From an uncultured Bacteroides sp. (GTDB taxonomy: Bacteria > Bacteroidota > Bacteroidia > Bacteroidales > Bacteroidaceae), in NCBI GenBank assembly GCA_948847595.1, contig CAQOGY010000008.1, positions 1-64,000 on the forward strand: 64,000 nucleotides of DNA, in the 5' to 3' direction. The position numbers and the translations under genes were made by a program. Shown piece after piece: positions 16,505 through 25,526 of the stretch. Numbering within the stretch: position 1 is the stretch's first letter; every line of letters begins with the position of its first letter. The notes under the pieces were generated by a model. That model saw nothing but the letters and a program-made list of their open reading frames with translations. It was not told where the DNA came from and searched no databases.

Positions 16505-17626
16505 ATGAAATTTATCGTTTCAAGTACTGCTCTTTCCAGCCATTTACAGGCCATCAGCCGTGTGATTAATTCAAAAAATGCGCTGCCGATTCTCGATTGT
16601 TTCCTCTTCGAACTGGAAGACGGAACATTGTCTGTGACCGTATCTGACAGCGAAACGACGATGGTGACTACCGTTGAAGTGAATGGCGATACAAACGGGC
16701 GTTTTGCCGTAGTAGCGAAAACATTGCTTGATGCACTGAAGGAGATTCCGGAACAACCGTTGACATTTGACATCAATCCGGATAATTACGAAATCACAGT
16801 GCAGTACCAAAACGGAAAATACAGCCTGATGGGACAGAACGCGGATGAATTTCCGCAGTCGGCTACACTGGGTGACAACGCGGTCCGCGTGGAAATGGCG
16901 GCTGAAGTATTGCTGGGCGGCATCAACCGCTCCGTATTCGCCACTGCCGACGACGAACTCCGCCCCGTGATGAACGGTATTTATTTTGATATTACAACAG
17001 AAGACATCACCATGGTGGCTTCGGACGGTCATAAACTGGTACGTTGCAAGACGTTAGCTGCCAAAGGCAACGAGCGCGCAGCCTTCATCCTTCCAAAGAA
17101 ACCGGCTACCTTGCTCAAGAACCTTCTGCCGAAAGAACAGGGAACTGTGACTGTCGAATTTGACGAACGCAACGCTGTATTCATGCTTGAGAAATACCGC
17201 ATGGTGTGCCGTCTCATCGAAGGACGTTATCCGAACTACAACTCGGTAATTCCTCAGAACAACCCTCACAAGGTAACTGTAGACCGCCAGCAGTTGGTAG
17301 GTGCTTTGCGCCGTGTGTCCATCTTCTCGTCACAAGCGAGCAGTTTGATTAAACTCCGTGTGCAGGATAATCAGATTGTGATTTCCGCGCAGGACATCGA
17401 CTTCTCCACTTCTGCCGAAGAAACACAGGTGTGCCAGTATGCAGGTGCTCCAATGAGCATCGGCTTCAAGTCTACTTTCCTTATCGACATCCTGAACAAT
17501 ATCTCGGCCGACGAAGTGGTTATCGAACTGGCCGACCCGTCACGTGCCGGAGTTATCATCCCTGTGGAACAGGAAGAGAACGAAGACCTGCTGATGCTGC
17601 TGATGCCGATGATGCTGAACGATTAA
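16505..17626 (+). CDS. dnaN: DNA polymerase III beta sliding clamp
   Basis: Ring-shaped clamp that tethers DNA polymerases. The 373 residues comprise three similar domains. Recognisable segments are MKFIVSSTALSSHLQAISRVINSKN at the start, ATADDELRPVMNGIYFD at the domain 1/2 boundary and the C-terminal LLMLLMPMMLND, the usual Bacteroidetes form of the C-terminal MPMR-like tail. It is not next to dnaA here, as is usual in Bacteroides. A 29-bp inverted repeat lies in the gap before the exonuclease gene. Confidence 0.96.
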   Translation: MKFIVSSTALSSHLQAISRVINSKNALPILDCFLFELEDGTLSVTVSDSETTMVTTVEVNGDTNGRFAVVAKTLLDALKEIPEQPLTFDINPDNYEITVQYQNGKYSLMGQNADEFPQSATLGDNAVRVEMAAEVLLGGINRSVFATADDELRPVMNGIYFDITTEDITMVASDGHKLVRCKTLAAKGNERAAFILPKKPATLLKNLLPKEQGTVTVEFDERNAVFMLEKYRMVCRLIEGRYPNYNSVIPQNNPHKVTVDRQQLVGALRRVSIFSSQASSLIKLRVQDNQIVISAQDIDFSTSAEETQVCQYAGAPMSIGFKSTFLIDILNNISADEVVIELADPSRAGVIIPVEQEENEDLLMLLMPMMLND

Positions 17627-17634
17627 TGCTAATT

Positions 17635-17721
17635 CACCACAGAGGACGCAGAGGACACAGAGGATAAATTTGAATATTTATTATTAAATAACCCTCTGTG
17701 TCCTCTGCGTCCTCTGTGGTG
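17635..17721. repeat. Perfect 29-bp inverted repeat after dnaN
   Basis: Arms 17635-17663 and 17693-17721 are exact reverse complements with a 29-nt AT-rich spacer. Each arm is itself made of repeated AGAGGAC(G/A)CAG-type words. It lies between dnaN and the exonuclease gene and could act as terminator or mRNA stabiliser. The CACAGAGGACGCAGAGG word resembles a dispersed repeat known from many genomes. Confidence 0.88.
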
Positions 17722-17741
17722 GCCCAATAAAATAACAAGAA

Positions 17742-18521
17742 ATGAAATTAAACCTGAAAAACCCCATCGTCTTTTTCGATCTTGAGACGACCGGAACCAA
17801 TATCAACACAGACCGGATTGTTGAAATCTGCTATTTGAAAGTTTACCCGAACGGGAATGAGGAAGCAAAAACCTTGCGTATCAACCCCGAAATGCATATC
17901 CCCGAAGCATCTTCCGAAGTACATGGCATTTATGATGCCGACGTGGCGGATTGTCCTACTTTCAAGGAAGTGGCAAAGAATATCGCCCGTGACATCGAAG
18001 GCTGCGACCTGGCAGGATTCAATTCCAACCGTTTCGATATTCCGGTGCTGGCGGAAGAATTTCTGCGTGCCGGCGTAGACATCGACATGACGAAGCGCAA
18101 ATTTGTAGACGTACAGGTGATTTTCCACAAAATGGAACAACGCACTCTGTCTGCCGCCTACAAGTTCTATTGCGACAAGAACCTGGAAGATGCCCATACC
18201 GCGGAAGCGGACACACGGGCTACCTACGAAGTGCTGAAAGCACAGCTCGACCGCTATTCCGACCTTCAGAACGATATTGCGTTCTTGGCGGACTATTCCA
18301 GTTACAACAAGAATGTAGACTTTGCCGGACGCATGGTGTACGACGACAATGGGGTGGAAGTGTTTAACTTCGGAAAGTACAAAGGAATGTCTGTAGCCGA
18401 GGTTCTGAAGAAAGACCCCGGATATTACAGTTGGATTTTGAACAGTGACTTCACGCTGAATACAAAGGCGACGTTGACAAAAATCCGTCTGCGTGAAATG
18501 AGTAATTTGATTACAAAATAA
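17742..18521 (+). CDS. DnaQ-like 3'-5' exonuclease
   Basis: DEDDh exonuclease related to the proofreading subunit of DNA polymerase III. Motif I is FFDLETTG with D13 and E15; motif II FNSNRFDIP and motif III with HTAEADTRAT follow. The C-terminal 80 residues carry a separate segment, FNFGKYKGMSVAEV ending in GYYSWILNSDF, a pattern often attached to such exonucleases (DUF3820-like). Length 259. Proofreading versus repair role cannot be decided from sequence. The stop overlaps the coaBC start by one base. Confidence 0.88.
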   Translation: MKLNLKNPIVFFDLETTGTNINTDRIVEICYLKVYPNGNEEAKTLRINPEMHIPEASSEVHGIYDADVADCPTFKEVAKNIARDIEGCDLAGFNSNRFDIPVLAEEFLRAGVDIDMTKRKFVDVQVIFHKMEQRTLSAAYKFYCDKNLEDAHTAEADTRATYEVLKAQLDRYSDLQNDIAFLADYSSYNKNVDFAGRMVYDDNGVEVFNFGKYKGMSVAEVLKKDPGYYSWILNSDFTLNTKATLTKIRLREMSNLITK

Positions 18522-19729
18522 TGCTAAAAGGAAAAAAGATAATTCTTGGAATTACCGGCAGTATTGCCGCGTACAAGGCTTGTTACATCATCCGCGGACT
18601 CATTAAGCAAGGAGCGGAAGTGCAAGTCGTAATTACTCCGGCGGGAAAAGAATTTATTACTCCCATCACTCTTTCGGCTCTGACCAGCAAACCGGTCATC
18701 AGTGAGTTCTTTGCCCAGCGCGACGGAACGTGGAACAGCCACGTAGACCTCGGCTTGTGGGCGGATGCCATGCTGATTGCGCCGGCCACCGCCTCTACCA
18801 TCGGCAAGATGGCAAACGGGATAGCCGACAATATGCTGATAACGACTTATCTTTCGGCCAAAGCTCCGGTGTTTGTAGCTCCGGCGATGGATCTCGATAT
18901 GTATGCCCATCCTTCCACACAGAAGAATTTGGATATACTCCGCTCGTTCGGTAATCATATCATCGAACCGGGGACGGGAGAACTTGCCAGCCATCTGGTA
19001 GGGAAGGGGCGCATGGAAGAACCGGAAGCGATTATCCGTGCCCTGGATGAATTCTTTTCGGCAAGCGACGAACTGCAAGGAAAGAAAATCGTGATAACGG
19101 CCGGCCCGACTTACGAAAAGATAGACCCTGTCCGTTTCATCGGCAATTATTCTTCGGGAAAGATGGGATTTGCCCTGGCGGAAGAATGTGCTCGCCGTGG
19201 TGCGGAAGTGACGCTGATAGCAGGCCCTGTGCAACTGGAAGCGAAACATTCCCGTATCCGCCGTGTCGATGTGGAATCGGCGGAAGAAATGCATGCGGCT
19301 TCGCAAGCCTGCTTCTCCGATGCCGACGCTGCTATCCTCTGTGCGGCAGTAGCCGACTATCGCCCTGAAAAGGTAGCCGACAGGAAGATTAAACGGGAGA
19401 AGGAAGAAGAACTGGCCCTGCATCTCCGGGCAACGAAAGATATCGCGGCCAGTTTGGGAGCTACGAAAAGAAAAGGCCAGTTGTTGGTAGGCTTTGCCCT
19501 CGAAACGAATAACGAACAGCAGAATGCCGAAGGAAAGCTTGAACGCAAGAACTTCGACTTTATCGTGCTCAATTCGCTGAATGACGCAGGAGCAGGCTTC
19601 CGTCATGATACAAACAAAATCAGCATCATCGACCGGAAAGGTCGCACGGACTATCCGCTGAAACCGAAAACGGAAGTGGCGCAAGACATTATCGACCGTT
19701 TGGTAGCGGTTATGTCGTCCAATTCTTAA
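18521..19729 (+). CDS. coaBC: Bifunctional phosphopantothenoylcysteine decarboxylase / phosphopantothenate-cysteine ligase
   Basis: Two consecutive steps of coenzyme A synthesis. Residues 1 to about 185 are the FMN-dependent CoaC domain (GITGSIAAYKA at 7-17, then SHVDLGLWAD); the rest is the CoaB ligase (VITAGPTYEKIDPVRFIGNYSSGKMG, nucleotide and dimer motif). Two CoaC motifs differ from E. coli: PAMN is PAMD, and the ACG loop with the active Cys reads LASHLVGKGRM with Ser in its place. I believe this is the normal Bacteroidetes form rather than loss of function. Length 402 is typical. Confidence 0.94.
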   Translation: MLKGKKIILGITGSIAAYKACYIIRGLIKQGAEVQVVITPAGKEFITPITLSALTSKPVISEFFAQRDGTWNSHVDLGLWADAMLIAPATASTIGKMANGIADNMLITTYLSAKAPVFVAPAMDLDMYAHPSTQKNLDILRSFGNHIIEPGTGELASHLVGKGRMEEPEAIIRALDEFFSASDELQGKKIVITAGPTYEKIDPVRFIGNYSSGKMGFALAEECARRGAEVTLIAGPVQLEAKHSRIRRVDVESAEEMHAASQACFSDADAAILCAAVADYRPEKVADRKIKREKEEELALHLRATKDIAASLGATKRKGQLLVGFALETNNEQQNAEGKLERKNFDFIVLNSLNDAGAGFRHDTNKISIIDRKGRTDYPLKPKTEVAQDIIDRLVAVMSSNS

Positions 19730-19755
19730 TATTTAATTCTTAAATTTAAAGAAAG

Positions 19756-21417
19756 GTGTTACGTTCACTATACATTCAGAATTACGCGTTGATAGAGAAA
19801 CTGGATATTAGTTTCGACAAAGGTTTTTCCGTTATAACAGGTGAAACGGGAGCCGGAAAATCAATCATTCTTGGAGCCATCGGTCTGCTGTTGGGACAGC
19901 GTGCCGATGTGAAGGCGATTCGCCGTGGAGCTTCTAAATGTATAATAGAAGCTCGTTTTGATATATCGGGCTATGGCATGCGCCCGTTTTTTGAGGACAA
20001 CGAACTGGAATATGACGAGGAGTGCATCCTGCGCCGTGAAGTGCAGGCATCCGGCAAGAGCCGGGCATTTATCAACGATACTCCCGCTTCGCTGTCGCAG
20101 GTGAAGGAGCTTGGCGAACTGTTGATTGATGTACATTCACAACATCAGAACCTGTTGCTCAATAAAGAAGGTTTCCAGTTGAACGTGCTCGATATCCTGG
20201 CACATAATGACGCCGCATTGGAAAAGTACCATGCCCGTTATGCAGAGTGGAAGCAGGCCGAGCGCGAACTGGCGGAGTTGATGGCATTGGCGGAGAAAAG
20301 CCGTTCCGATGAAGATTACATCCGTTTCCAACTGGAACAGCTTGAAGAAGCCCACCTTTCCGAAGGTGAGCAGGAAGAGTTGGAGCAGGAAGCTGAAATG
20401 TTGAGCCATGCGGAAGAAATCAAGGCGGGACTCTATCGGGTGGAACAATCCTTTTTCTCGGACGAAGGGGGCTTGCTTTCATCCCTGAAAGATAGCCTGA
20501 ATACGCTGAACAGCCTGCAAAGAGTCTATCAACCCGCCAAGGAACTTACCGAACGCATGGAAAGCGCCTATATTGAATTGAAAGATATTTCGCACGAAGT
20601 TTCTTCGCAAAGTGACTCCGTAGAGTTCAACCCCGTGCGTCTCGACGAAGTGAACGAGCGGTTGAACCTGATTTATTCCCTTCAACAGAAACACCATGCG
20701 CAGACGCTTGACGAGTTGATAGCGTTGACGGAAGAATACCGTCGCAAGCTGTCCGACATCACTTCTTACGATGAACGTATCGCCGAACTGACCGCCCGCA
20801 AGGATGAACAATATGCGAAAGTAAAACAACAGGCCGAACTGCTCACGAAAGCCCGTACAAAGGCTGCCCGTGAAGTGGAAAAGCAATTGGCCGCCCGACT
20901 GATTCCGCTCGGAATGCCGAACGTCCGTTTCCAGGTGGAAATGGGACTCAAGAAAGAACCGGGCTTGCAGGGAGAAGATACGGTCAGCTTCCTGTTCTCC
21001 GCCAATAAGAACGGTATGTTGCAGAATATCTCTTCCGTAGCTTCCGGTGGTGAGATAGCCCGCGTCATGCTTTCCATCAAAGCCATGATTGCCGGAGCCG
21101 TGAAGTTGCCGACTATCGTATTTGATGAGATAGACACGGGAGTATCCGGCGAAATAGCCGACCGCATGGCGGATATGATGAAGGAGATGGGCGAACAGAA
21201 CCGCCAGGTTATCAGCATTACCCACCTGCCGCAGATTGCCGCCCGTGGATGCGCTCATTATAAGGTATATAAGAAAGACAGTGATACGGAAACCAACAGC
21301 CATATCCGCCGTCTCACCGACGCGGAGAGGGTAGAGGAAATCGCTCATATGCTGAGTGGCGCCACACTGACCGAAGCAGCCCTTAGCAACGCCAAAGCTC
21401 TGTTAAATAGTAATTAG
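19756..21417 (+). CDS. recN: DNA repair ATPase RecN
   Basis: SMC-like ATPase in double-strand break repair. Walker A GETGAGKS at 29-36; long coiled-coil arms in the middle (about 150-370); ABC signature SVASGGEIARVMLSIKAM and Walker B IVFDEIDTGVSGEIA toward the end. Length 553 is normal. It starts at GTG (19756), giving MLRSLYIQNYALIEKL, the family N-terminus, with AAAGAAAG just upstream. It follows coaBC at 26 bp. Confidence 0.95.
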   Translation: MLRSLYIQNYALIEKLDISFDKGFSVITGETGAGKSIILGAIGLLLGQRADVKAIRRGASKCIIEARFDISGYGMRPFFEDNELEYDEECILRREVQASGKSRAFINDTPASLSQVKELGELLIDVHSQHQNLLLNKEGFQLNVLDILAHNDAALEKYHARYAEWKQAERELAELMALAEKSRSDEDYIRFQLEQLEEAHLSEGEQEELEQEAEMLSHAEEIKAGLYRVEQSFFSDEGGLLSSLKDSLNTLNSLQRVYQPAKELTERMESAYIELKDISHEVSSQSDSVEFNPVRLDEVNERLNLIYSLQQKHHAQTLDELIALTEEYRRKLSDITSYDERIAELTARKDEQYAKVKQQAELLTKARTKAAREVEKQLAARLIPLGMPNVRFQVEMGLKKEPGLQGEDTVSFLFSANKNGMLQNISSVASGGEIARVMLSIKAMIAGAVKLPTIVFDEIDTGVSGEIADRMADMMKEMGEQNRQVISITHLPQIAARGCAHYKVYKKDSDTETNSHIRRLTDAERVEEIAHMLSGATLTEAALSNAKALLNSN

Positions 21418-21471
21418 CGATTAGTAACCGACAAATAGTAACTGGTAAATAGAAAATAGTAAATAACCGCG

Positions 21472-22215
21472 ATGATAGATAAAAGTGAAATGATTTTCGG
21501 CGTTCGTGCCGTGATAGAAGCCATTCAGGCTGGAAAAGAGATTGATAAAATCCTTGTGAAGAAAGACATTCAGAGTGAACTTTCCAAAGAGCTGTTTGCG
21601 GCTTTGAATGGTCTGCTGATTCCTGTTCAGCGTGTTCCGGTAGAGCGTATCGACCGCATCACCCGCAAGAATCATCAGGGTGTGATTGCCTTCATTTCTT
21701 CTGTGACCTATCAGAAGACGGAAGATATGGTTCCTTTCTTGTTTGAGCAGGGGAAGAATCCGTTTTTCGTGATGCTGGACGGGATAACCGATGTGCGCAA
21801 TTTCGGCGCGATTGCCCGTACTTGCGAATGTGCCGGTGTGGACGCGGTGATTATTCCCGCCCGTAACAGCGTGTCGGTGAACGCCGATGCCGTGAAAACT
21901 TCGGCAGGAGCCTTGCATACGCTTCCCGTATGCCGCGAACAGAGTCTGCGCACGACGCTGAAATTCCTGAAAGATAGCGGTTTCCGCATCGTGGCTGCTA
22001 CCGAAAAAGGGGATTATGACTATACGAAAGCCGATTATACAGGGCCGTTGTGCGTCATTATGGGTGCGGAAGATACGGGTGTGTCTTATGATAACCTGGC
22101 ACTCTGCGACGAATGGGTGAAGATACCGATGTTGGGAACCATCGAATCCCTCAATGTGTCTGTTGCCGCCGGTATCCTGATTTACGAAGGTGTGAAACAA
22201 AGAAACAACGAGTGA
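21472..22215 (+). CDS. rlmB: TrmH/RlmB-type 23S rRNA 2'-O-methyltransferase
   Basis: SPOUT-fold methyltransferase expected to methylate G2251 ribose in the 23S rRNA P-loop. N-terminal substrate-binding domain (MIFGVRAVIEAIQAG), then SPOUT motifs NFGAIARTCE, VIMGAEDTGVS and SLNVSVAAGILIYE. Length 247 and the N-terminal domain favour RlmB over a tRNA methylase, though the precise nucleotide is inferred. It ends one base before the next ATG. Confidence 0.9.
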   Translation: MIDKSEMIFGVRAVIEAIQAGKEIDKILVKKDIQSELSKELFAALNGLLIPVQRVPVERIDRITRKNHQGVIAFISSVTYQKTEDMVPFLFEQGKNPFFVMLDGITDVRNFGAIARTCECAGVDAVIIPARNSVSVNADAVKTSAGALHTLPVCREQSLRTTLKFLKDSGFRIVAATEKGDYDYTKADYTGPLCVIMGAEDTGVSYDNLALCDEWVKIPMLGTIESLNVSVAAGILIYEGVKQRNNE

Positions 22216-22216
22216 T

Positions 22217-23923
22217 ATGAAGAAGATTTTAATCTTACCTTTACTGCTCATCTTCCTTGCACAGGGAAGCATGGCACAAACCCCTAAATGGGTAGAGAAG
22301 GCGAAACGCGCTGTCTTCTCGGTGGTGACTTACGACAAAAACGACAAAATGCTGAATACCGGAAACGGATTTTTTGTATCCGAAGACGGGTTGGCGCTGT
22401 CCGACTACTCTCTCTTTAAAGGTGCCGAACGTGCGGTGGTTATCACGGCCGAAGGCAAACAAATGCCTGTCAGCACGATATTGGGAGCGAATGATATGTA
22501 TGATGTTATCAAGTTCCGTGTAGCTATTACTGAAAAGAAGGTGCCTGCGTTGGTTGTGGCGAATACTGCTCCGGCAGTGGGAGCCGACGCGTGGATGCTT
22601 CCTTATTCTACACAGAAAAGTATTGCTTGTGTATCGGGTAAAGTGAAAGAGGTTTCCAAAGTGGCGGGCGAATATCATTACTATACGTTGAGCATGCAGA
22701 TGAAAGACAAGATGGTGAGCTGTCCGGTGATGAACGTGGATGGTCAGGTGTTCGGTATTGCACAGAAATCATCCGGCCTTGACACGGTGACTACTTGCTA
22801 TGCCGCAGGAGCTGCCTTTGCCATGTCACAGAAGATTAGCGCCCTTTCTTTGGGAGATGCGGCACTGAAAAGCATAGGTATCCGCAAAGGTCTGCCCGAA
22901 ACGGAAGACCAGGCATTGGTATATCTGTTCATGGCTTCTTCAAGCCTGTCGGAAGAAGATTACGGAAAGCTGTTGGATGATTTTATCCGTCAGTTCCCGA
23001 TGAATGCGGATGGTTATCTTCGCCGTGCGAATTATTACGTAGCTAAGGGCAAGGACGACCAGTCTTGGTTCGATAAGGCCGTTGCCGACTTTAACCAAGC
23101 GTTGAAAGTAGCTCAGAAGAAAGATGATGTATATTATAATATAGGTAAGCTGATGTACGCTTACCAACTGTCGAAACCGGAGAAACCGTATAAGGACTGG
23201 TCATATGACACTGCTTTGAAGAATGTACGTCAGGCCATCACTATCGACCCGCTGCCTGTTTATGTCCAACTGGAAGGTGATATCTTATTTGCCCAACAGG
23301 ATTATGCCGGAGCTTTGGCTGCTTACGAGAAAGTAAATGCCAGCAATATCGCTTCTCCCGGTACGTTCTTCAGCGCTGCCAAAACAAAAGAGCTGATGAA
23401 AGCCGATCCGAAAGAAGTCCTGGTGCTGTTGGATAGTTGTATCGCCCGTTGTCCGCAACCTATTACGGCGGACTTCGCTCCTTATCTGCTGGAACGTGCA
23501 CAAATGAATATGAACGCCAACCAGTCACGAAACGCTATGTTCGACTACGACGCTTATTTTAAAGCTGTCAACGGCCAGGTGAACGATGTATTCTATTATT
23601 ATCGTGAACAGGCTGCCTTGAAAGCACGCCAGTATCAACGTGCATTGGACGATATTGCCAAAGCTGTCGAACTGAATCCCACAGACTTGACTTACCAGGC
23701 TGAAAATGCTGTCGTCAATTTGCGTGTAGGACGTTATGAGGAAGCTATTCAAATTCTGAATAATATCCTGAAAACAGACCCGAAATATGGCGAAGCCTAC
23801 CGTTTGCTGGGGCTCTGCCAGATACAGTTGAAAAAGACGGACGAGGCTTGCGGAAACTTCAAGAAAGCTAAAGAATTGGGTGATCCGAACGTGGATGAGC
23901 TGATTAAGAAATACTGCAAGTAA
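22217..23923 (+). CDS. Secreted pseudo-protease / TPR protein
   Basis: A signal peptide of about 20 residues (ending SMAQ) precedes a trypsin-like domain (to about residue 225), then TPR repeats (about 240-568; for example YQRALDDIAKAVELNPTDLTY and YEEAIQILNNILKTDPKYGEAY). The protease-like domain keeps the GNGFFVSEDGLALS frame, but the catalytic His position reads DYS, and the Ser motif GNSGSPV reads MVSCPV, so both nucleophile and base are replaced. It is likely a periplasmic binding or scaffold protein. Directly follows rlmB (1 bp) and ends at a strong terminator. Confidence 0.8.
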   Translation: MKKILILPLLLIFLAQGSMAQTPKWVEKAKRAVFSVVTYDKNDKMLNTGNGFFVSEDGLALSDYSLFKGAERAVVITAEGKQMPVSTILGANDMYDVIKFRVAITEKKVPALVVANTAPAVGADAWMLPYSTQKSIACVSGKVKEVSKVAGEYHYYTLSMQMKDKMVSCPVMNVDGQVFGIAQKSSGLDTVTTCYAAGAAFAMSQKISALSLGDAALKSIGIRKGLPETEDQALVYLFMASSSLSEEDYGKLLDDFIRQFPMNADGYLRRANYYVAKGKDDQSWFDKAVADFNQALKVAQKKDDVYYNIGKLMYAYQLSKPEKPYKDWSYDTALKNVRQAITIDPLPVYVQLEGDILFAQQDYAGALAAYEKVNASNIASPGTFFSAAKTKELMKADPKEVLVLLDSCIARCPQPITADFAPYLLERAQMNMNANQSRNAMFDYDAYFKAVNGQVNDVFYYYREQAALKARQYQRALDDIAKAVELNPTDLTYQAENAVVNLRVGRYEEAIQILNNILKTDPKYGEAYRLLGLCQIQLKKTDEACGNFKKAKELGDPNVDELIKKYCK

Positions 23924-24320
23924 AAAGGTAATGGCGCCTGATGTTTAAAGATAATAATGGCGTTTAAAGATAAACTCAGTATCTAAAATAAAACCCCTGC
24001 CAACTTTAAAGTTAGCAGGGGTTTCTTTTTTGGGGACGTTAAATAAAAAAACTCTCTCTCTTTTTTGTTTTTTCCCCCACTTGTTAAGCTCAGGTTTTAG
24101 GTCTTATGATATAGGTCTGATTATCTTTTTTATTTCTTGGCTTTATAGGGTAAATGCACAGATTACCGGAATACTGCATCGCCGTTCTTATTTTTTTAGA
24201 AAATATTCGAAAATCAGTTGAAAACAGTGAGTAATTCTGAAATGGCAACTTATTTTATCTATAATCTTATTATATTCCGTCCGTCATTTGATGGCTAACT
24301 AGATAAGTAATTATTTATTT
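23924..24320. other. Spacer with terminator, no gene seen
   Basis: Two near-copies of GTTTAAAGATA (23943 and 23962) precede the terminator at 23991-24031. The remaining 290 bp are AT-rich with no credible gene; a 63-codon plus-strand frame at 24030-24221 has no recognisable features. Confidence 0.55.
23991..24031 (+). terminator. Strong intrinsic terminator
   Basis: AAACCCCTGC (23991-24000) pairs with GCAGGGGTTT (24015-24024); the loop contains a further AACTTTAAAGTT palindrome, and CTTTTTT follows. It closes the coaBC-recN-rlmB-TPR run. Confidence 0.93.
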
Positions 24321-25133
24321 ATGAAGAAAAAGCAATTTACTAATTGTGCAAACGAATATATAGATCGTTTGCGAAGGGAGGGTCGTTATTCAACGGCTCA
24401 TGTGTATAAACATGCTATCCGTTCCTTTACGAAATTTTGCGGAAGTCAATTCATCGCTTTCAGTAGGGTGAATCGCGATACGTTGAAGGCGTATAGCAAC
24501 TACTTGGCGGCTTCTCATCTGAAGCCTAATACGATTTCTACGTATATGCGTATGTTGCGTTGTATCTACAATCGGGGAGTCGATAGTCGGCAAGCTCCTT
24601 ATGTGTACGGTCTGTTCCGGGATGTCTTTACGGGTGTCGATACCCGTCAGAAGAAGGCGCTTCCGATACGTGAACTTCATGTCTTGCTTAACGAAGACCC
24701 TAAGACGGAGAAACTGCGACGCACACAAGCTGTTGCCAGTCTGTTGTTCCAGTTTTGCGGTATGCCGTTTGTTGACTTTGCCCATTTGGAGAAATCTAAC
24801 GTTGAGCAGGGACTTTTGAAGTACAACCGTATGAAGACCGGTACGCCCATGAGTCTCGAGATTCTGGATTCGGCACAGGATGCCATTGCCCGTTTGTGTA
24901 ACGGATATAATGAGGAGTATCCCGATAATCGTCCCAACTATCTTTTCCGAATATTAAGCGGAGAGTATAAGAGGACGGATGAAAAGGCATATCGCGAGTA
25001 TCAGACAGCTTTGAGACGGTTTAATAATGACTTGAAGTGCCTGTCAAGACAGTTGCGGATACGCTCGTCCATCACTTCTTATACACTCCGGCATAAATGG
25101 GAATATCACAAAAATAGCACTATAAATATCTGA
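24321..25133 (+). pseudogene. Tyrosine recombinase truncated at the ICE junction
   Basis: The reading frame has 270 codons. An N-terminal SAM-like core-binding domain (about 5-95) and the start of the catalytic domain are intact. The family normally has about 315 residues and, after the second Arg-His box, an H/W box and catalytic Tyr (LGH...Y). Here the protein follows the family to SYTLRHKW and then ends in the unrelated tail EYHKNSTINI. The homology break falls at about 25094-25101. It resembles the invertase-type recombinases that head Bacteroides capsule loci. Without the nucleophile it should be inactive. Confidence 0.85.
25094..25101. other. Putative left boundary of the integrative element
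   Basis: Chromosomal homology of the recombinase gene breaks here, and AT-rich noncoding DNA followed by conjugative-element genes begins. The exact attachment sequence cannot be fixed without the other end, and no integrase lies next to this end. Confidence 0.5.
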
Positions 25134-25526
25134 ATTACAATAATATACAAAACAATAGATTTATTAGATTAACAAGATAGTAACATAATTATTCAAAATT
25201 CAGCCAATCAATACAAAATCGTAAGAAGTAAGTTCCAACCTCAAATCACTCCCTATATTTGATATTTTTTGCCTCCCAAAAGAAAAATCACCAACTGTAT
25301 TTTCCACTCAGTGCATAATCAAGTAATCAGCCGGATGAGTTTATAATAATAGTTTTAATTGAATCTTGTATATATACTACAAGGACTAAACTAAACCTGT
25401 CACATTTTACTTTTAAGATTTCCTTTTTTGGAAAGCAAGATTCTCCAGCTTTAGAAAAACAGGTTTAATGAAATCTTGTATATATACTACAAGAACCGGA
25501 CTAAACCTGTACTCCTTTACATTTTC
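25134..25526. other. AT-rich left end of the ICE, noncoding
   Basis: No gene is supported in 390 bp. It contains two copies of a 45-bp repeat (annotated separately) and the terminator-like end of the next minus-strand gene. Confidence 0.6.
25356..25510. repeat. Two copies of a palindrome-centred repeat near the ICE end
   Basis: CTTGTATATATACTACAAG (arms CTTGTA and TACAAG) occurs at 25365-25383 and 25475-25493, 110 bp apart. Each is preceded by TTTAAT-type bases and followed by a CTAAACCTGT element. The second copy is enclosed by ACAGGTTTA (25459-25467) and TAAACCTGT (25502-25510), giving a nested palindrome of about 52 bp. On the minus strand it ends in TAAACCTGTTTTTC, so it may terminate the gene at 25527; operator or recombinase-arm sites are alternatives. 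Confidence 0.75.

Noticed and set aside
22217..22900. Active HtrA-type protease
   Set aside because: His and Ser of the triad are both replaced.
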